Shown: positions 35,385 to 46,692, numbered from the stretch's first letter. The stretch: DNA of 64,000 nucleotides from Dicyema japonicum (GCA_011109175.1 RDEW01000002.1:748676-812675); one strand, 5' to 3'. Notes: generated from the letters alone by a model not told the origin. Numbers and translations: made by a program.

Positions 35385-35780
35385 AGTTGAAAAGGATCTT
35401 CCTACTTTCTACCTGACCAAATCCTCTTGTGGAGATTACATTATGAAAACTATTCCGACGAAGAATGAAGTGATGTCCGTGATAGTAAGACGTAAAATGG
35501 AAGAGGACGGACCTACTTCTCCACCTCTCTTTTGAAGCTGGAGCCTGTAATGTACTATTGGAAGTTCGATTTGGTTGGCACAAGTAGATGTTCTCCTTTG
35601 GGTTCTTTCCTTGGATTAAATAGTTGTGACATGCAAATTGCTGACTGAAGACCTTTAGGAGCATCAGTTCTGAAAAGTGGAATTTTCCTGAGTGTTCTTT
35701 GGACGTCAGTGAGAGTTCTCTGGAGGTGCCACTGGTTAGTAGACTGAGTAAATTGGGTGAATAGGCTCAAGAGATTGTGG
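35385..35780 (-). other. Open stretches with one repeat match
   Basis: A minus-strand 93-codon ORF (35383-35664) has no recognised motif. Positions 35390-35445 match 26060-26115. Probably old transposon sequence. Confidence 0.3.
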
Positions 35781-36009
35781 TAAAAGTTTAAACTCCAATT
35801 TCAAGGTGATAAACGACAGGATTTTCGACGCGTATAACTTTCTCTTGGCTTTGGTACAAAGTTTTTAACTTGTTAGGTAAAACACAGACGGGTCAAATGC
35901 AACTCCGAGTATTTTCAGATGTTTGTTTGCTGGAAAAAATTTATGATGAAATTTTCTGACGTCTGAAAACTGAGACGAATACAGATTTAGTTTTAATCAT
36001 TGATGCGCG

Positions 36010-36255
36010 GTAGACACACTGTATGCAGCGGAAAAAAACTATGAGGGCAAAGGAGAAGTACGAAGCGCTACGAGACCGATTCGCATTTTATCCGATTGTG
36101 GTTGAGACAACTGGTGGAATAAGTAAAAAATCGATCGCTTCCTAAAGAAACTTGGACGCTTAGCTACACTAAAAAGCCACGACGCACGTGAGACGCGGTT
36201 CTTAATTATTTCCATTAATAAAATCATTGATGAAATTGTCATTATTACCACACAC
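36010..36255 (+). mobile_element. LINE-K copy 3, extreme C terminus
   Basis: Plus strand: VDTLYAAEKNYEGKGEVRSA, RPIRILSDCG, LKKLGRLATLKSHDARETRF. It is almost identical in wording to LINE-K copy 1 at 28229-28530 (YAAKKR, NDEGKGEIRSA, RILSDCG, KLGRLATIKSHDARETR). The closest pair of the family, so possibly recent copies. Confidence 0.8.
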
Positions 36256-36589
36256 CAAATATAAAGATTTACATAAAGTGGGTTTCTTCCGTTGTGATTT
36301 CTTGTTTCTGGTCGACTCCTTCGAAAAAGAGTAGCAATCGCTGCTCATTCGTATGAAAACGTATGATTTCCCATGAGTGTGTTTATCTTTTTATTAATAT
36401 TATTAATTTTGTTTTTTGGTTTAAATATATTTAAAATTAATTGTTTAAAATGACAACTAATTTATTGTAAGGCCTTTATTCGAAATACTTGATTTGACTA
36501 AAAAATAAATGAAAGGCTTTCACCTCTTAGAAGAGTTATCGATCGCTCACTTTTCAGCTTCTTCTTCTCTCACATGATCGTCATATCAT

Positions 36590-37065
36590 TACCAATGTGT
36601 GTCGCGAGCCCCACCAGGTGGTTGGATTCAGACGTGAACCATTCCATGTCTGTACTTGGCAATCATATTTTCAAGCATCTTTTCGACATAACTAATTGAT
36701 TATATATCCCATGGGAAAGCGGTGGATACCTTTCTGGGACGCCACATGTGTGGATAGCCTCTCTCCTTCCAACCTTGTAACGACAGCAACTAACCCAGGC
36801 TCTGATTCGGAGAAGGCTGAGACTTTAAAGTTGAGGAAATACACATGTATGGCTGGACAGTTCATTTTTTAACCAGTTGCCGTGGAAACGTCAGGAATCA
36901 TAGGAAACAGGTCATTGGTCCTGCTAAACACTGTATATGGCTCGTCGAGAGGAAAAAATATATAGGAGAAAAAGGAACTGGCTCATTGATCGCATTTCCT
37001 TGCAAATCGTCAGGAGAAATGCGGTCTCAATTATGAGAGCAGCCAGTAGTTGTTAACAGTTAATT
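36590..37065 (+). mobile_element. LINE-K copy 4, C-terminal domain
   Basis: Plus strand: WDATCVDSLSPSNLVTTATN, SEKAETLKLRKYTC, PVAVETSGIIGNRSL, then in other frames DRISLQIVRRNAVSIM. At least two frameshifts and one stop. Confidence 0.75.
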
Positions 37066-37069
37066 TTTG

Positions 37070-37860
37070 CGTTAAATAATGGTATTTATTAAAAAAATTC
37101 AATATATTAACACATCAATAGAAATAACAGTATCAATGTTTAATTTATCTAATAAAAATTTTAGTCGTATGTACGCACGTATAGGAATTTGTCCATTCCT
37201 ATATTTTGCTTCCATACTCGTCGTATACCTAATATTGAATGTTTAACTCCTTAAAAAAATAAACAAAATTATTCAATTAATTCAAGTCTGGAAATATGTA
37301 TTCTTTCTATAATGTCGCCTCCATTTTCAGGTTCTATGGAATAAATCGGATAATTTTGCTCTACTACACAGTATTTCGCAGTATCCAAACCTTTATATAG
37401 TGGATACCTCTGTAAATTGGCATCGTTATCCATTCTACAATTTTTAATTTATTACCTCAATACAACGTAATTTCCGATTTTTATATGATTTTCGTCATAT
37501 TTCCATTTTTGGTTATTAGATTCTTATACGCTTCGTCATGCATTTAATAATTTGTCGTCTTCACGCAACAAAAGTGTGTTTATTTCTTCATCTGAATGGA
37601 CGGGCGGATACTATGCCCCATAAAAGATAATATGGATTAATTTTAGTCGTCTAATGGATGGTATTAATTGAATCTTTATTTTAAAAAGAAAATATTACTG
37701 TTCTACTTGGCCTTGTATCCATGGAGTCAGTTAAGTAAGTTATTTACTAAATGGAGTCAGTTTGTGCAGTGCTCTATAAAGACAATTAATATAATAACCG
37801 ACACAATTCTAAAAGATACACTATTGCTTTTATATTTATTGAATAGAAATAAGACAATAG
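37070..37860. other. AT-rich region downstream of the GPSM-like gene
   Basis: No reading frame of note on either strand apart from an antisense shadow over the end of the GPSM-like gene. Confidence 0.5.
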
Positions 37861-37863
37861 AAA

Positions 37864-39318
37864 TTAGAATCGTTTATCATCAAAAATGTCATCAATTCTA
37901 TCAAATAATTGGTCGACAAGTTCAGTCTGTTCGTCATATCGAGATGATGACAACAGTTTATCAAATATAAGATCCAAATCACCATTTCCCGCCAATAATT
38001 CCTTGTCTTCTGAAACTCCCATCATTGGTTGTCTTTCCCGATTTCTCAGTTCCACTGACATAACGTCTAACTCACTAGTATGATCACTCGTAGCGTCCAC
38101 TAAATAACCAAAAAATCCACACCAATTGGTTCATATCTCTGGTCGTTCATGCTGGAGACATTCAATCTTTCAATTATATTATCCAATGAGTCTAATCTGT
38201 CTTCTTCTTCCCGGTCGACAACTCCCAACAGGTTGATAGTTTGTTTATAGAAATGAGTACCGAAAATCTTAAGTTCCTTGTTTCCAATCTACATATAACT
38301 TCAACCCACCTTGTCGGATAAGTCCACCAGTCTTTTACTATGATAAAGCAACTGAAAGTAGTCTTCCCGGAAATTCAAGCATATGATTAGCCCAGCAGTT
38401 ACATGTGCCAGTTCCTTTTCCTTCTTTGATATTTTTGATGAGTCGATAAACATTTTATAGCGTCTATATTTAGGCCCATTTGCCTAAATGAATCCCCATT
38501 CAAGCGATAAACCCTCCCCAAAATGTGGGGATTTTCCATAGTAAGTACATTGATTCCTTTTACAGAATCAATGGCTTTACTAGGCATCCCCAAATTTTGG
38601 AGACAAATCCCGATGTCGATAGCAGCATTTGCCATCTCCATCTTATCCTCCAAAAATTGAGCCTCTTTGAGTCTCTTCAATAATCAAATAGACTAACCAG
38701 TGTTTGGAAGTGGTATGCCTTGTTGTAATCACCCCTTAAATAGTAGCATATCCCCATCAAATTAGAAGCTCGCCCCTTCTCAAGAACACCGAAAGGGCTG
38801 TTGTAGTACTTACTAAAACTCAGATATAGATATACGAGAAATAGTCAATGGCACAATCAACGTGTTTCAATCTATTTTTCTTAGACTTTGAATTTTTTGC
38901 CAGTTTGTAGTGAATATAACCCAGCATATAGAATGAACGACCCTGCACTTAACTGAGGACTATACTTTGCATTCAAATTCTTTCGAGGCAATCTTTAGGT
39001 ATTGTTCGGCAACCGAATACTCCTGCATTTTCATAAGGACTGTTCCAATGTTGAGACAGGCTTGTGCCTCTCCTTTACTATCCTTGTTTTTTCTATTATT
39101 AAAACATTTCCTGACTTTCTTTGGACGTGTTCTCTGTTAAAATATACTAACGCCTCATTACAATTTCCCATCAAAAGTTTGACTCCCCCAACTGTCTGTA
39201 AACGGACTGCCATCTTTGGATCCACACTGTCCCTGATTACGATCAATTTGTCAAACGCCTCTTCTAGTTTGTTATTCTGAATGAGAGTTTGTGCTTCCAA
39301 AATAGCATGCATTGTCAT
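37864..39318 (-). CDS. GPSM: GPSM/LGN/Pins-like TPR-GoLoco protein, six tiny introns
   Basis: Minus strand; start ATG 39318, stop 37864. Seven exons join in frame when six GT...AG segments of 21-23 nt are removed (39093-39115, 38943-38965, 38813-38835, 38675-38697, 38289-38309, 38100-38122). The exon bases plus one missing base make 1320 nt, or 439 residues. The N-terminal two thirds is a series of LGN-type TPR repeats: KGEAQACLNIGTVLMKMQEY, KGRSFYMLGYIHYKLA, EKGRASNLMGICYYLRGDYN, GRVYRLNGDSFRQMG. A GoLoco-like motif at 38136-38195 (LDNIIERL...MNDQR) keeps the Asp-Gln-Arg triad. A second at 37921-37980 (LIFDKLLSSSRYDEQTE) lacks the Arg. The single frameshift (38451-38456, an A run) lies between DAIK and the next helix. 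GPSM proteins (about 650-680 residues in fly and human) bind Galpha-i-GDP and NuMA/Mud; this one is short. A Galpha gene lies 3.4 kb away. Confidence 0.85.
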
Positions 39319-39319
39319 T

Positions 39320-40370
39320 GAACAATTATTATGATATAATATATTTGGCTCTATTTATTTTAATATTTAATTATTATAAATAATTTTTATAAATGCAGGA
39401 AAAAATCCAGAATTAAGAATTTGATATTGGCCCCATTTTTTTTATTTATGACTGCAAGAAGTATTTTTACTACAAAAAATAATAAAAACATTTTAATTAA
39501 TTGGCAGATAATTTGGTAGTGTGGCAATCGTATGACCATTGCACTATGCGAATACAGTTCAAAAAATCAATTCATGGTCATGTTTGTTTTTCAAAAAACG
39601 AAAATTATCTAATTTTTATGACGTAATTGTATGATTGCTATCAAGTTATTGTTTATTGTCTTTTGTTCTGCTATTCTATTGTTCTATTCAATTTTACTCT
39701 ATTCTATACTATTCTATCCTATTCTATCAACCACATAAATCTGAAGAGACCTGTTCGATCTGACAACGTGGTAAGGGTAGAAAGCTGAGTCGTTTGTGAC
39801 ACTTGAGGCGACTTCACCATTTTCTTGTGCCAAGATAAAAAAGTTACAGTTCAATGAAGAGGTGGACGTGTTTTCGTTGCCGGTTGAATTTATTTCCTGG
39901 ATTTAATATGGCATTCTCGGAGTAAATCAGAACTATTACTCAAGAAGTTATTTCGAACACTTGACGTATGAAGATTATTTTTGTTAGGATCCCTAAGGCC
40001 TGTCGTCACAATTTGCCTCTGCTCTTGCTTCAATTCTCAATGTTTCAACGTAAAATCCTTGAACACAAGTGGACTTTAAAGAAGAATTTGCATTGAGGAT
40101 AAAGCTTATCGAGCTTTTTTATGACTCCAAGCAGAGGGTTGAAGTAAACCTGTGGCATTTATCTTCGAAAGGATTATCATTCATCCCATTATCTGAGGAT
40201 ATGATGGATGGCTTTTCTAACAAAGCAAGAATAGAATCATAGAGGAGAGCAACTATTAAATTTGGAGAGCAAATATTAACTTGACAGTCAAAACTATAAG
40301 AGAGAGCGTCTATTACCCTTTCCGAAATAAAAAAAATAGTACATTTCAATTGCGGAGATAAGACAACAGT
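39320..40370. other. Intergenic, with a (TTCTA)n-like microsatellite
   Basis: At 39660-39735 the plus strand repeats TTCTA/ATTCTAT with small variations (GTTCTATTCAATTTTACTCT, ATTCTATACTATTCTATCC). The rest holds no frame of note. Confidence 0.6.
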
Positions 40371-40379
40371 TGGCAGAAC

Positions 40380-42380
40380 TTCTATCTGAGAGTTTAGGGA
40401 ACCGAACTATGACTTGTTTCTTCAATCACACCCTGAACTATCCTAACCAATCTTTCCTTGATAATAATAATCACGATGCCTCTACTCCTTAAACTCGTCA
40501 GGAGTCCCCTACCAGGGCCCTTCATCTAATCTTTACGGACTACATATTATCCCGACAATCAAGGGTGGGCCGTACAGGAGTGATTGTGTCTTGATTGAGA
40601 GTCACGATCAGACTGCCATGAGAGAGCGCGATTCCAGTTAAATTTAACTGAAAGATAGTGAATTAGGAGTCGGACAAGAATTTGGTCCTACATTCACTAC
40701 TAGAGCAACAAAAATGCAAATATTTGAAATTTAACGGATGATCAGCTTCATATGATATCCTATAGCAAGTTTTTCCGCCTCGAGTATAAATCCGAGTTTG
40801 GTCTCTTTATCTGATTCGTTGGGGGTAATATCAATCAAATCTTATCTGGACCAAACCTACCAATGACTATAAGGGACTTGTGGGAGCCCGATCATTCCAA
40901 GCTAGACTCTTGATTGCTTACAATTCCCTACACGCTACTGAGGATGAGATAAATAACTAACTTAGAATGAATCACTCGAGCTATAAAATCGGTCACCGAA
41001 GAAGCAGTCTGGACCAATGCAAGCAATATAAAATACACAGAGGTGTTTATAACCCTACATCTTAGTTAATTGAATACGGGATATTAGGCTTAAAAGCGAT
41101 ACCTAAAACTCCACAAATCACGGATTTCAGTTTCTCTTGGACGAGCTATGAGACCAAAAAAAGTGTACCAATCACTGTGAATATTTTTTGACAAACGAGT
41201 GTGAAAGAGACTTTGTTCATGTGCTAAATGCTTATGGCTGCGGTTACTTAAGCGAGGATCATCTAAAACAAATTTATAAATATACGACAAGTTTGGTCAT
41301 GTTGTATTGAACACCATCACTCAGTAGCCTCATATCCGACTGTTTTAGCGACTTTTACCTTTTCACAGTTCGAATGGGTTGCATAGATCCCAAAACTATG
41401 TAAAAATATGTGGAAAATTTGGACGCTTAGAAGATATGAATCTCCTAATGCGTTTATAGAATTGTTAGCGCAAAAGATCCTATTATTTAACCCTGAACAT
41501 GAGAAACATTGATAACAAATCCTGAAAGACTACAGGTATCACAAAAATCGTGTGCATTTACTGACGGAAGAATATGAGAATGATTTTTACGATCTAATAA
41601 GCGAATAAGTGCTAAAACGCGTTGGAACTGTTCGGACATGTTTTACTCAACTTTTTATTGAGGATTTTTTCGTGGACGAGATAGATCATGATTGTGTCCA
41701 ATTTGGAAGTAACTAAAAAGATGAAATTGGAAACAAATGAAGAGGAAAGTTAGAAGGAAGAAACTGGTGAGGATAATTGGAGTACACTACAAACCTTAAG
41801 TACTCATGCTTGAGGGAAACGGGGAATACCAAGCTCATTTTCCTTCTGGTCTTCTCAAATGTTGTTAGTTATCCAATATATCTAACAAGTAGGAAACTGG
41901 TTGCCTACATACACTCAGACACAATTTGTGGTGGTTCCCTTAAATCCTCCTAAGAAAGTGTAGGTTTCTGGACTGAGAAAATCGTTTCATGAATGATAAT
42001 AACTTTTTTGTTACTTTGCCAAAAAAGTGATAAATCAGTGTCCTATGCTCTTATTTTTTAAAATCAAATTTTTGTTCCAAGACCACCATTAAACTGAAAA
42101 AAACAATCTAAGTAATCCAGACAAAGTTAATCCAGGATCTCAGCTTGGCTCAATGCTCCTTTCTTGATCAAACGCAAGCTTTGGTTCGGGTTGCTTCCTG
42201 ATCAAGTTGGACCAGGCCTCTTCTGTTATTCCTTCAAATTAGGATCTCTAAGGGTGTCGACATCATGTTCTCTTTATCCGTCAGCCATAAAGAACTTTTT
42301 AGCCGCGAATTTCTGAACATTATTATTATTTATTAACCCCAGGCTTACAATGGTAAGCCCAGCACAAAAAGTCATAACTA
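40380..42380. other. Unassigned, partly protein-like
   Basis: The plus strand from about 41430 to 41720 has broken readings (ESPNAFIELLAQKILLFNPE, NRVHLLTEEYENDFYDLISE) that look like decayed coding sequence. I cannot name a family, and the reading is interrupted several times. It could be an old transposon or a pseudogene. Confidence 0.25.
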
Positions 42381-42389
42381 ACTAATCAG

Positions 42390-42620
42390 GGAGGAAGCAA
42401 AGGGAAACATCTGCCTGTGCTACCAAATCTATCTTCCAATATTTCATTACAGGTCTCCGTTTCCGAAGATAGGTGGAGAAGCTTTCTTCCATTTTTGTCC
42501 CACGTAATACCGTCTCCGACATCACTTCATTCTTTAGCGAAATAGTTTTCATAATGAAATCTTCATCAGGAATTGTCCAGGGATCAGGGATTTGGTCAGG
42601 ATCTTTAGTCCAAGACTTAT
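42390..42620 (+). repeat. Dispersed repeat R1, copy 2
   Basis: Second copy of the 3890-4130 repeat. It is preceded on the minus strand by GATTAGTTAGTTATGACTTT and ends at an ATTATTATT tract (42325-42335), like a LINE tail. Confidence 0.5.
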
Positions 42621-42745
42621 TTTGTATAAATTAATAATTATTATAATAATTTTATTTTAAACAAATACCTGGTTAGATAAGTTACATAATACCACGATTA
42701 GATAATTTACGACATATAAATAATAACGTGCAATAAATAATAACA

Positions 42746-43924
42746 ATGAGCTATCTCTTTTGTTTCGTACACGGGATAAAGAAAGAAACGTGCTGACAAA
42801 AAAAATCTTAAAAACATTATCAATAAAACAAGTAATTTCAGTATTATGCTACTCGGTATTACTCCATTAAACTTTAGGTACTGGTGAATCAGGAAAAACT
42901 ACAATCCTCAAGCAAATTAAGCAGATACATGTAGCCGCGTACTCTTATTCAGATCTTGTCGCACATAAGAAGATTGTCTATGCAAACATTTTGCAAAGCA
43001 TGATGACCATATTGATTGCAATGCGTAAGCTCAAAATCGACTTTTATACTCTGAAAGTTTCGTTTGATTCATTGATGTTAATCTTAGAGATCACGTAGAC
43101 ATCTGCTAACTTCTCAAAATCAGATCATTTCGAACTTTGATCAATTCCATTATTTCATTTCCCAGCTTTGGAGTGATGATGGCGTTAAAGAGTGTGTTTC
43201 TCGCTCCAACATGTTCCGCCTGAATGATTCCGCAGAATAGTTTTATCTTCCGTGATTATAGCTACTTAACTGTTTGGACGAGATCTGTAAGCCTGACTAC
43301 GTCCCAACAGTCGACCACGCGCTTAGATCGAGACTAAAGACAACTGGAATGACGGAAATTCAGTTTATCTTCAACTACATCTTTTTCCGGTAGTCGTTGT
43401 GATGACCATAGAGTGCTGGACGTTGGGGGACAGCGGCCTAATCCAAAGAAGTGGATTCACATTTTCGGAGACACGTCAGCAGCCCTGTTTGTTGCCTCTC
43501 TATCAGATTTTTGCTTGATGTCTGAAGATCTTTCCATTGTAGTTTTTATGGTAAACGCAGAATCAAATGAAAAAGAGTCTGGATTTATTCTCTACAATTG
43601 TGAACAGCGACTCTTTTAATGGTAAATTGATCATTCTTCTTTTGAACAAATACGATATTTTCCTGAAAGTGATACAGAACCACTCTATTAAGGATTACTT
43701 CTCTGATTTTAAAGGTTTGTGAGGTTAATCGAAGGGGATGACAAGAATGAGATTGACGTGAGAGAGTTTATAGAGAATATGTATTTGGAGAGATGTTCTG
43801 GAACTGGAGAAATGTCTTTCCCCATTATATATGTGCTACTGATACTAATAATGTGAATATTGTGTTTCAGGATGTGGTTGATATTATCATTGATAGTCAT
43901 CTTCGATCTGCTGGGTTAACCTAA
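42746..43924 (+). CDS. GNAI/O: Heterotrimeric G-protein alpha subunit, Gi/o-like
   Basis: Plus strand. Exons 2-7 join when six GT...AG segments are removed: 42856-42877, 43240-43261, 43390-43411 and 43539-43560 (22 nt each), 43057-43087 (31 nt) and 43715-43734 (20 nt). The GTP-binding motifs are all present: P-loop GTGESGKTT, switch I RLKTTG, switch II DVGGQR, NKYD and CATD. Other blocks: LKIDFYT, FRLNDSAEYYL, KKWIHIFGD, EDLSINQMKKSLDLF. The C terminus (HLRSAGLT, stop 43922-43924) is closest to Gi/o but has Ala where Gi/o carries the pertussis-toxin Cys. At least three intron positions (in LLLG/AGESGK, after EDLSI, in the FKG codon) look like those I recall for animal Gi/o genes. The N terminus is uncertain: ADKKNLKN-type sequence leads to IMLLG, and an ATG lies at 42746 in another frame. 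Frameshifts of one base (43266-43270) and one or two bases (43817-43823) fall in homopolymer runs. Confidence 0.88.
43390..43411 (+). other. 22-nt intron in the Galpha gene
   Basis: Begins GTAGTC, ends CCATAG. Removal gives FNYIFFR-VLDVGGQR in frame, whereas read through it would contain a stop (TAG after GG) and a frameshift. It is a clean test case because 22 is not a multiple of three. Confidence 0.85.
43539..43560 (+). other. 22-nt intron in the Galpha gene
   Basis: Begins GTAGTT, ends CGCAG. Splicing joins EDLSI to NQMKKSLDLF, matching EDEEM-NRMHESMKLF of Gi proteins, where I recall an intron in animal genes at the same point. Confidence 0.85.
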
Positions 43925-45105
43925 TATTTTCTTTATTATTCATTTATTAATTGATTAGTATAATTGAATTATTGTGAGTCGGACTTAATATATAAGGAAG
44001 TTACTGGGGTACAATTCTACCAGCTTAAATGGTTAATTGATGGAGATCCTGGTGTACCTCTATTGAGTAGAATCTTTACTTAGCTTCTTCATTTCCGTGA
44101 CAATGGACGAGTGGCGAACCCACTAGACATTAGAAACCCTGAATTCTAGACAAGAGAAGCGTTGTATGCATGTTGGATCAGGATTTGAATCTAGATAGCT
44201 TATCATTAAGAAAAGATGAGAATCGTAGACAAATTAACTAATGGAGGGATTTAGCACAAACCAGCTGGAATATATTCTACCACTATGCTACATGGTCGAC
44301 TATTTAAATCCATTTAATCTTTCAAAATAAATATTATTAATAATTATTTATTATTATCTAACAAACAAATTACATAATTTAATATTACAAAATTTAATAT
44401 TGCAAACTGTCTAATAATATATATATATTTTTTTATATATTTAAAAAATAATATATATTATAATTTAAGAGAAATAATCTTTTATTCATAATATAAATTA
44501 GTTATTTTGTTAATATATTTAATGGAGCCTGGCTCAGAGTATTACTATGCATCTCACTTGGACACTCTTGGATGACGACGTGAAGAGGATTAGGAAGACC
44601 ACCAAAAAAAAGAATTAACTCCCTAAATTAAATGATCCCAGCCTCCAACATCTCTCGAATTATCTTCGAATGCTTCGCCAGTTAACTAACAGCGTTCCTG
44701 AAGTGTCTTCTGTTATTTCTTTGAGAGGAATACTATCGAATTGCACTTTTTTAATGCCAATCTGAATTCCTCCGCATGAACCGCCCACTCTCTGAATGGG
44801 TTTCCTAGTTCTTTGCACATGCGTAGGAAGTCCACGTCGTGGCTATTGTATATTTTACTTTAAAAATTTCCATATTTACGAATAATTAAATTCTTGAGCT
44901 GTATAGAATTTGATAACTATGACATTCTTGTAAAAGCGTTTGCTTCCGATATAGAATTATATCAGATCATCAAGTTTTATCACTGATTCTAAATTAAGTC
45001 AAAATGTATCACTTCTTCGCATTCGACCATTTGTTAGGAATTTATTCCAAAAACCTCGATACCGTTTGAATGGTTTCTTATTTGAAAGGTCAAATTAGTT
45101 AGTTA
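43925..45105. other. AT-rich intergenic region
   Basis: Includes a very AT-pure tract with alternating TA at about 44380-44470. No coding frame of note. Confidence 0.5.
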
Positions 45106-45109
45106 GTTA

Positions 45110-46020
45110 AGTAACCAGCCTCACTAATTGTAAGAGGCCAGCAGCTATTAAGAGTACGCAGCAGATGTGGTCGCTCCCATAGATCGTCAGTTCCGGCATT
45201 GTGGAGAAATGTTATGCCAATTCATGACATTGAAATAGGTGATTTGTTGTCAGCACGTGGAGGTTACAAAAGAGGCAGAGTGTATCATATGTTGGTAGAT
45301 ATGGGTGGTGCCCACATATAGACGAGCCAGGTTTACTCGCACGTCTCTTGAAAGAGAGGATTCTGATTGGTCTATTGGAGGAGAAGGTCGCTGTAATATT
45401 TTTATTGTCTCTGAGTCTTCGGATGCTTCTCGTAGAAAAAAATCGTGTATCTGTTTCAGACGACTCCTGTCATTGGGGATGGAAGGAATGGATGATAACT
45501 TTTGAGACAGGTCACTGGTTTGTCATAATAATTTCCTTTTGTTTAGCGGCTTGCATAGGGAGTGGCAGGGATGTTCTAGAATGTAGGCTTGGGAGAGGAA
45601 CTGCAGGTCTCTCATTTTTTAGATGGTCTTCAATTGGAAGGATCTTTGACTCCCATGTAGATTATCAACAGGAAATTTATCTGAGACATCCAGTAATTAT
45701 CCTGAGCGCGATGTTTTGTACTTTTTGTAGGCCAAAGGAATGGCCTGAACAGCTTTAAATATGTTGATCTTTTGAGATGCCTTGGTACATTGTTCCTCCA
45801 CATGTTTAGAGAAAGTTAGTAGTAGGTCATAAATAAATCCAAGTATTTTGGGATGTTTCGTAATGGTGAGTGGTTGTCCATGAATTGTTAAAATTGGTTG
45901 AAAATTTAGTTGGCGGCGGTTGGACGTGAATACAGGTGGATTTCGATGGAGAGGGGATAGGTGGTTTCTCTAAGCCACTCTTTAGAGTATTCAAGTGGAT
46001 GAATAGGTCAAATAACAAGT
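45110..46020 (-). mobile_element. Jockey-like LINE 3' half
   Basis: Minus strand, several frames: a SKHVEEQCTKASQKINIFKA stretch, IALRIITGC, ILPIEDHLKNERPAVPLPSL, then ARLYVGTTHIYQH and CLFCNLHVLTTNHLFQCHEL (Cys-His end typical of Jockey elements). The element ends at 45090-45110 with AGTTAGTTAGTTAAG-type repeats. The plus-strand 136-codon ORF here is its antisense shadow. Confidence 0.7.
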
Positions 46021-46209
46021 TTGTAATAATTAAAATAATATAGAATTGAACAGATGGAAAGAAAATTTTAGAATATATTTAATTAATAATTTATACAATC
46101 AGTTCAATTTTATAATTTTTATACAGCAAGCATAATAAAATTAGTACGTAATAAAATTAGCTCTCTGAGGATAAATTAATAAGATGGTTGGTATACGGTG
46201 TTTTATTTA

Positions 46210-46570
46210 TAGATACTATATCTATGTTTCCGATTAACAAGCAGGAGTGAAAGTTGGCAATGCTTGTGGGGACCCGTTGATGCGCCAGATGGTGACTTGT
46301 CGATAGTGCAGAGGGTTTTATGCTTGGTGAGCAATATTACTGCTATCCTTGATGCCTATGAAAGTCTTGATTACAAACTGGTGAATGACGAGAGAGCCTT
46401 CGTTAGATGGTTCATCGGCGAAGGAATGGAAGAAGGCGAGTTCAGTGAAGCAAGAGAGGACTTAGCTGCTCATGAAAAACAGTTATGAAGAGGCAGGGCT
46501 GACTTCTCCGATAATTAACAAGAGCATGAAGACCGTATGTTTGTTTATTTTTTTTGGTTCTGATTAATTT
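46210..46570 (+). pseudogene. TUBA: Alpha-tubulin C-terminal fragment
   Basis: Plus strand. AGVKVGNAC corresponds to TGFKVGINY. After a frame change the reading gives [40 protein letters not shown] and [11 protein letters not shown], which is alpha-tubulin from about residue 345 to the end. A one-base excess in the A run after HEK shifts the frame; in the other frame [10 protein letters not shown] follows. The first two thirds of the gene is absent, and a LINE ends immediately upstream, so the gene was probably cut off by insertion or rearrangement. Confidence 0.85.
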
Positions 46571-46692
46571 ATGGGTTTTCACAGTTTCTTTTTTTTAATA
46601 CTTTTGGCTTCCTTAGTATTATGGTTTTCTTTCAGATTTAGGCGATATTTTTGTGACTGATTAATAATTATATAATAAGTACATAGTGATGT

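Noticed and set aside
41430-41720. Protein kinase-like C-lobe resemblance (ELLAQKILLFNPE)
   Set aside because: No DFG, HRD or APE motif nearby; similarity limited to a few residues.
42746-42810. A 19-nt intron joining ATG 42746 to the Galpha N terminus
   Set aside because: It would keep the frame, but 19 nt is shorter than any other intron here and the first residues do not resemble a Galpha N terminus. Left uncertain.
45305-45758. Plus-strand ORF of 136 codons
   Set aside because: The minus strand over the same bases gives Jockey-type LINE motifs in order; the plus ORF is a shadow.
46210-46300. An alpha-tubulin N terminus fused to the C terminus (AGVxxGNAC read as AGVQIGNAC)
   Set aside because: The same bases align without any deletion to TGFKVGINY and the following GGDLAKVQR-type block near residue 350, so only a C-terminal fragment is needed.
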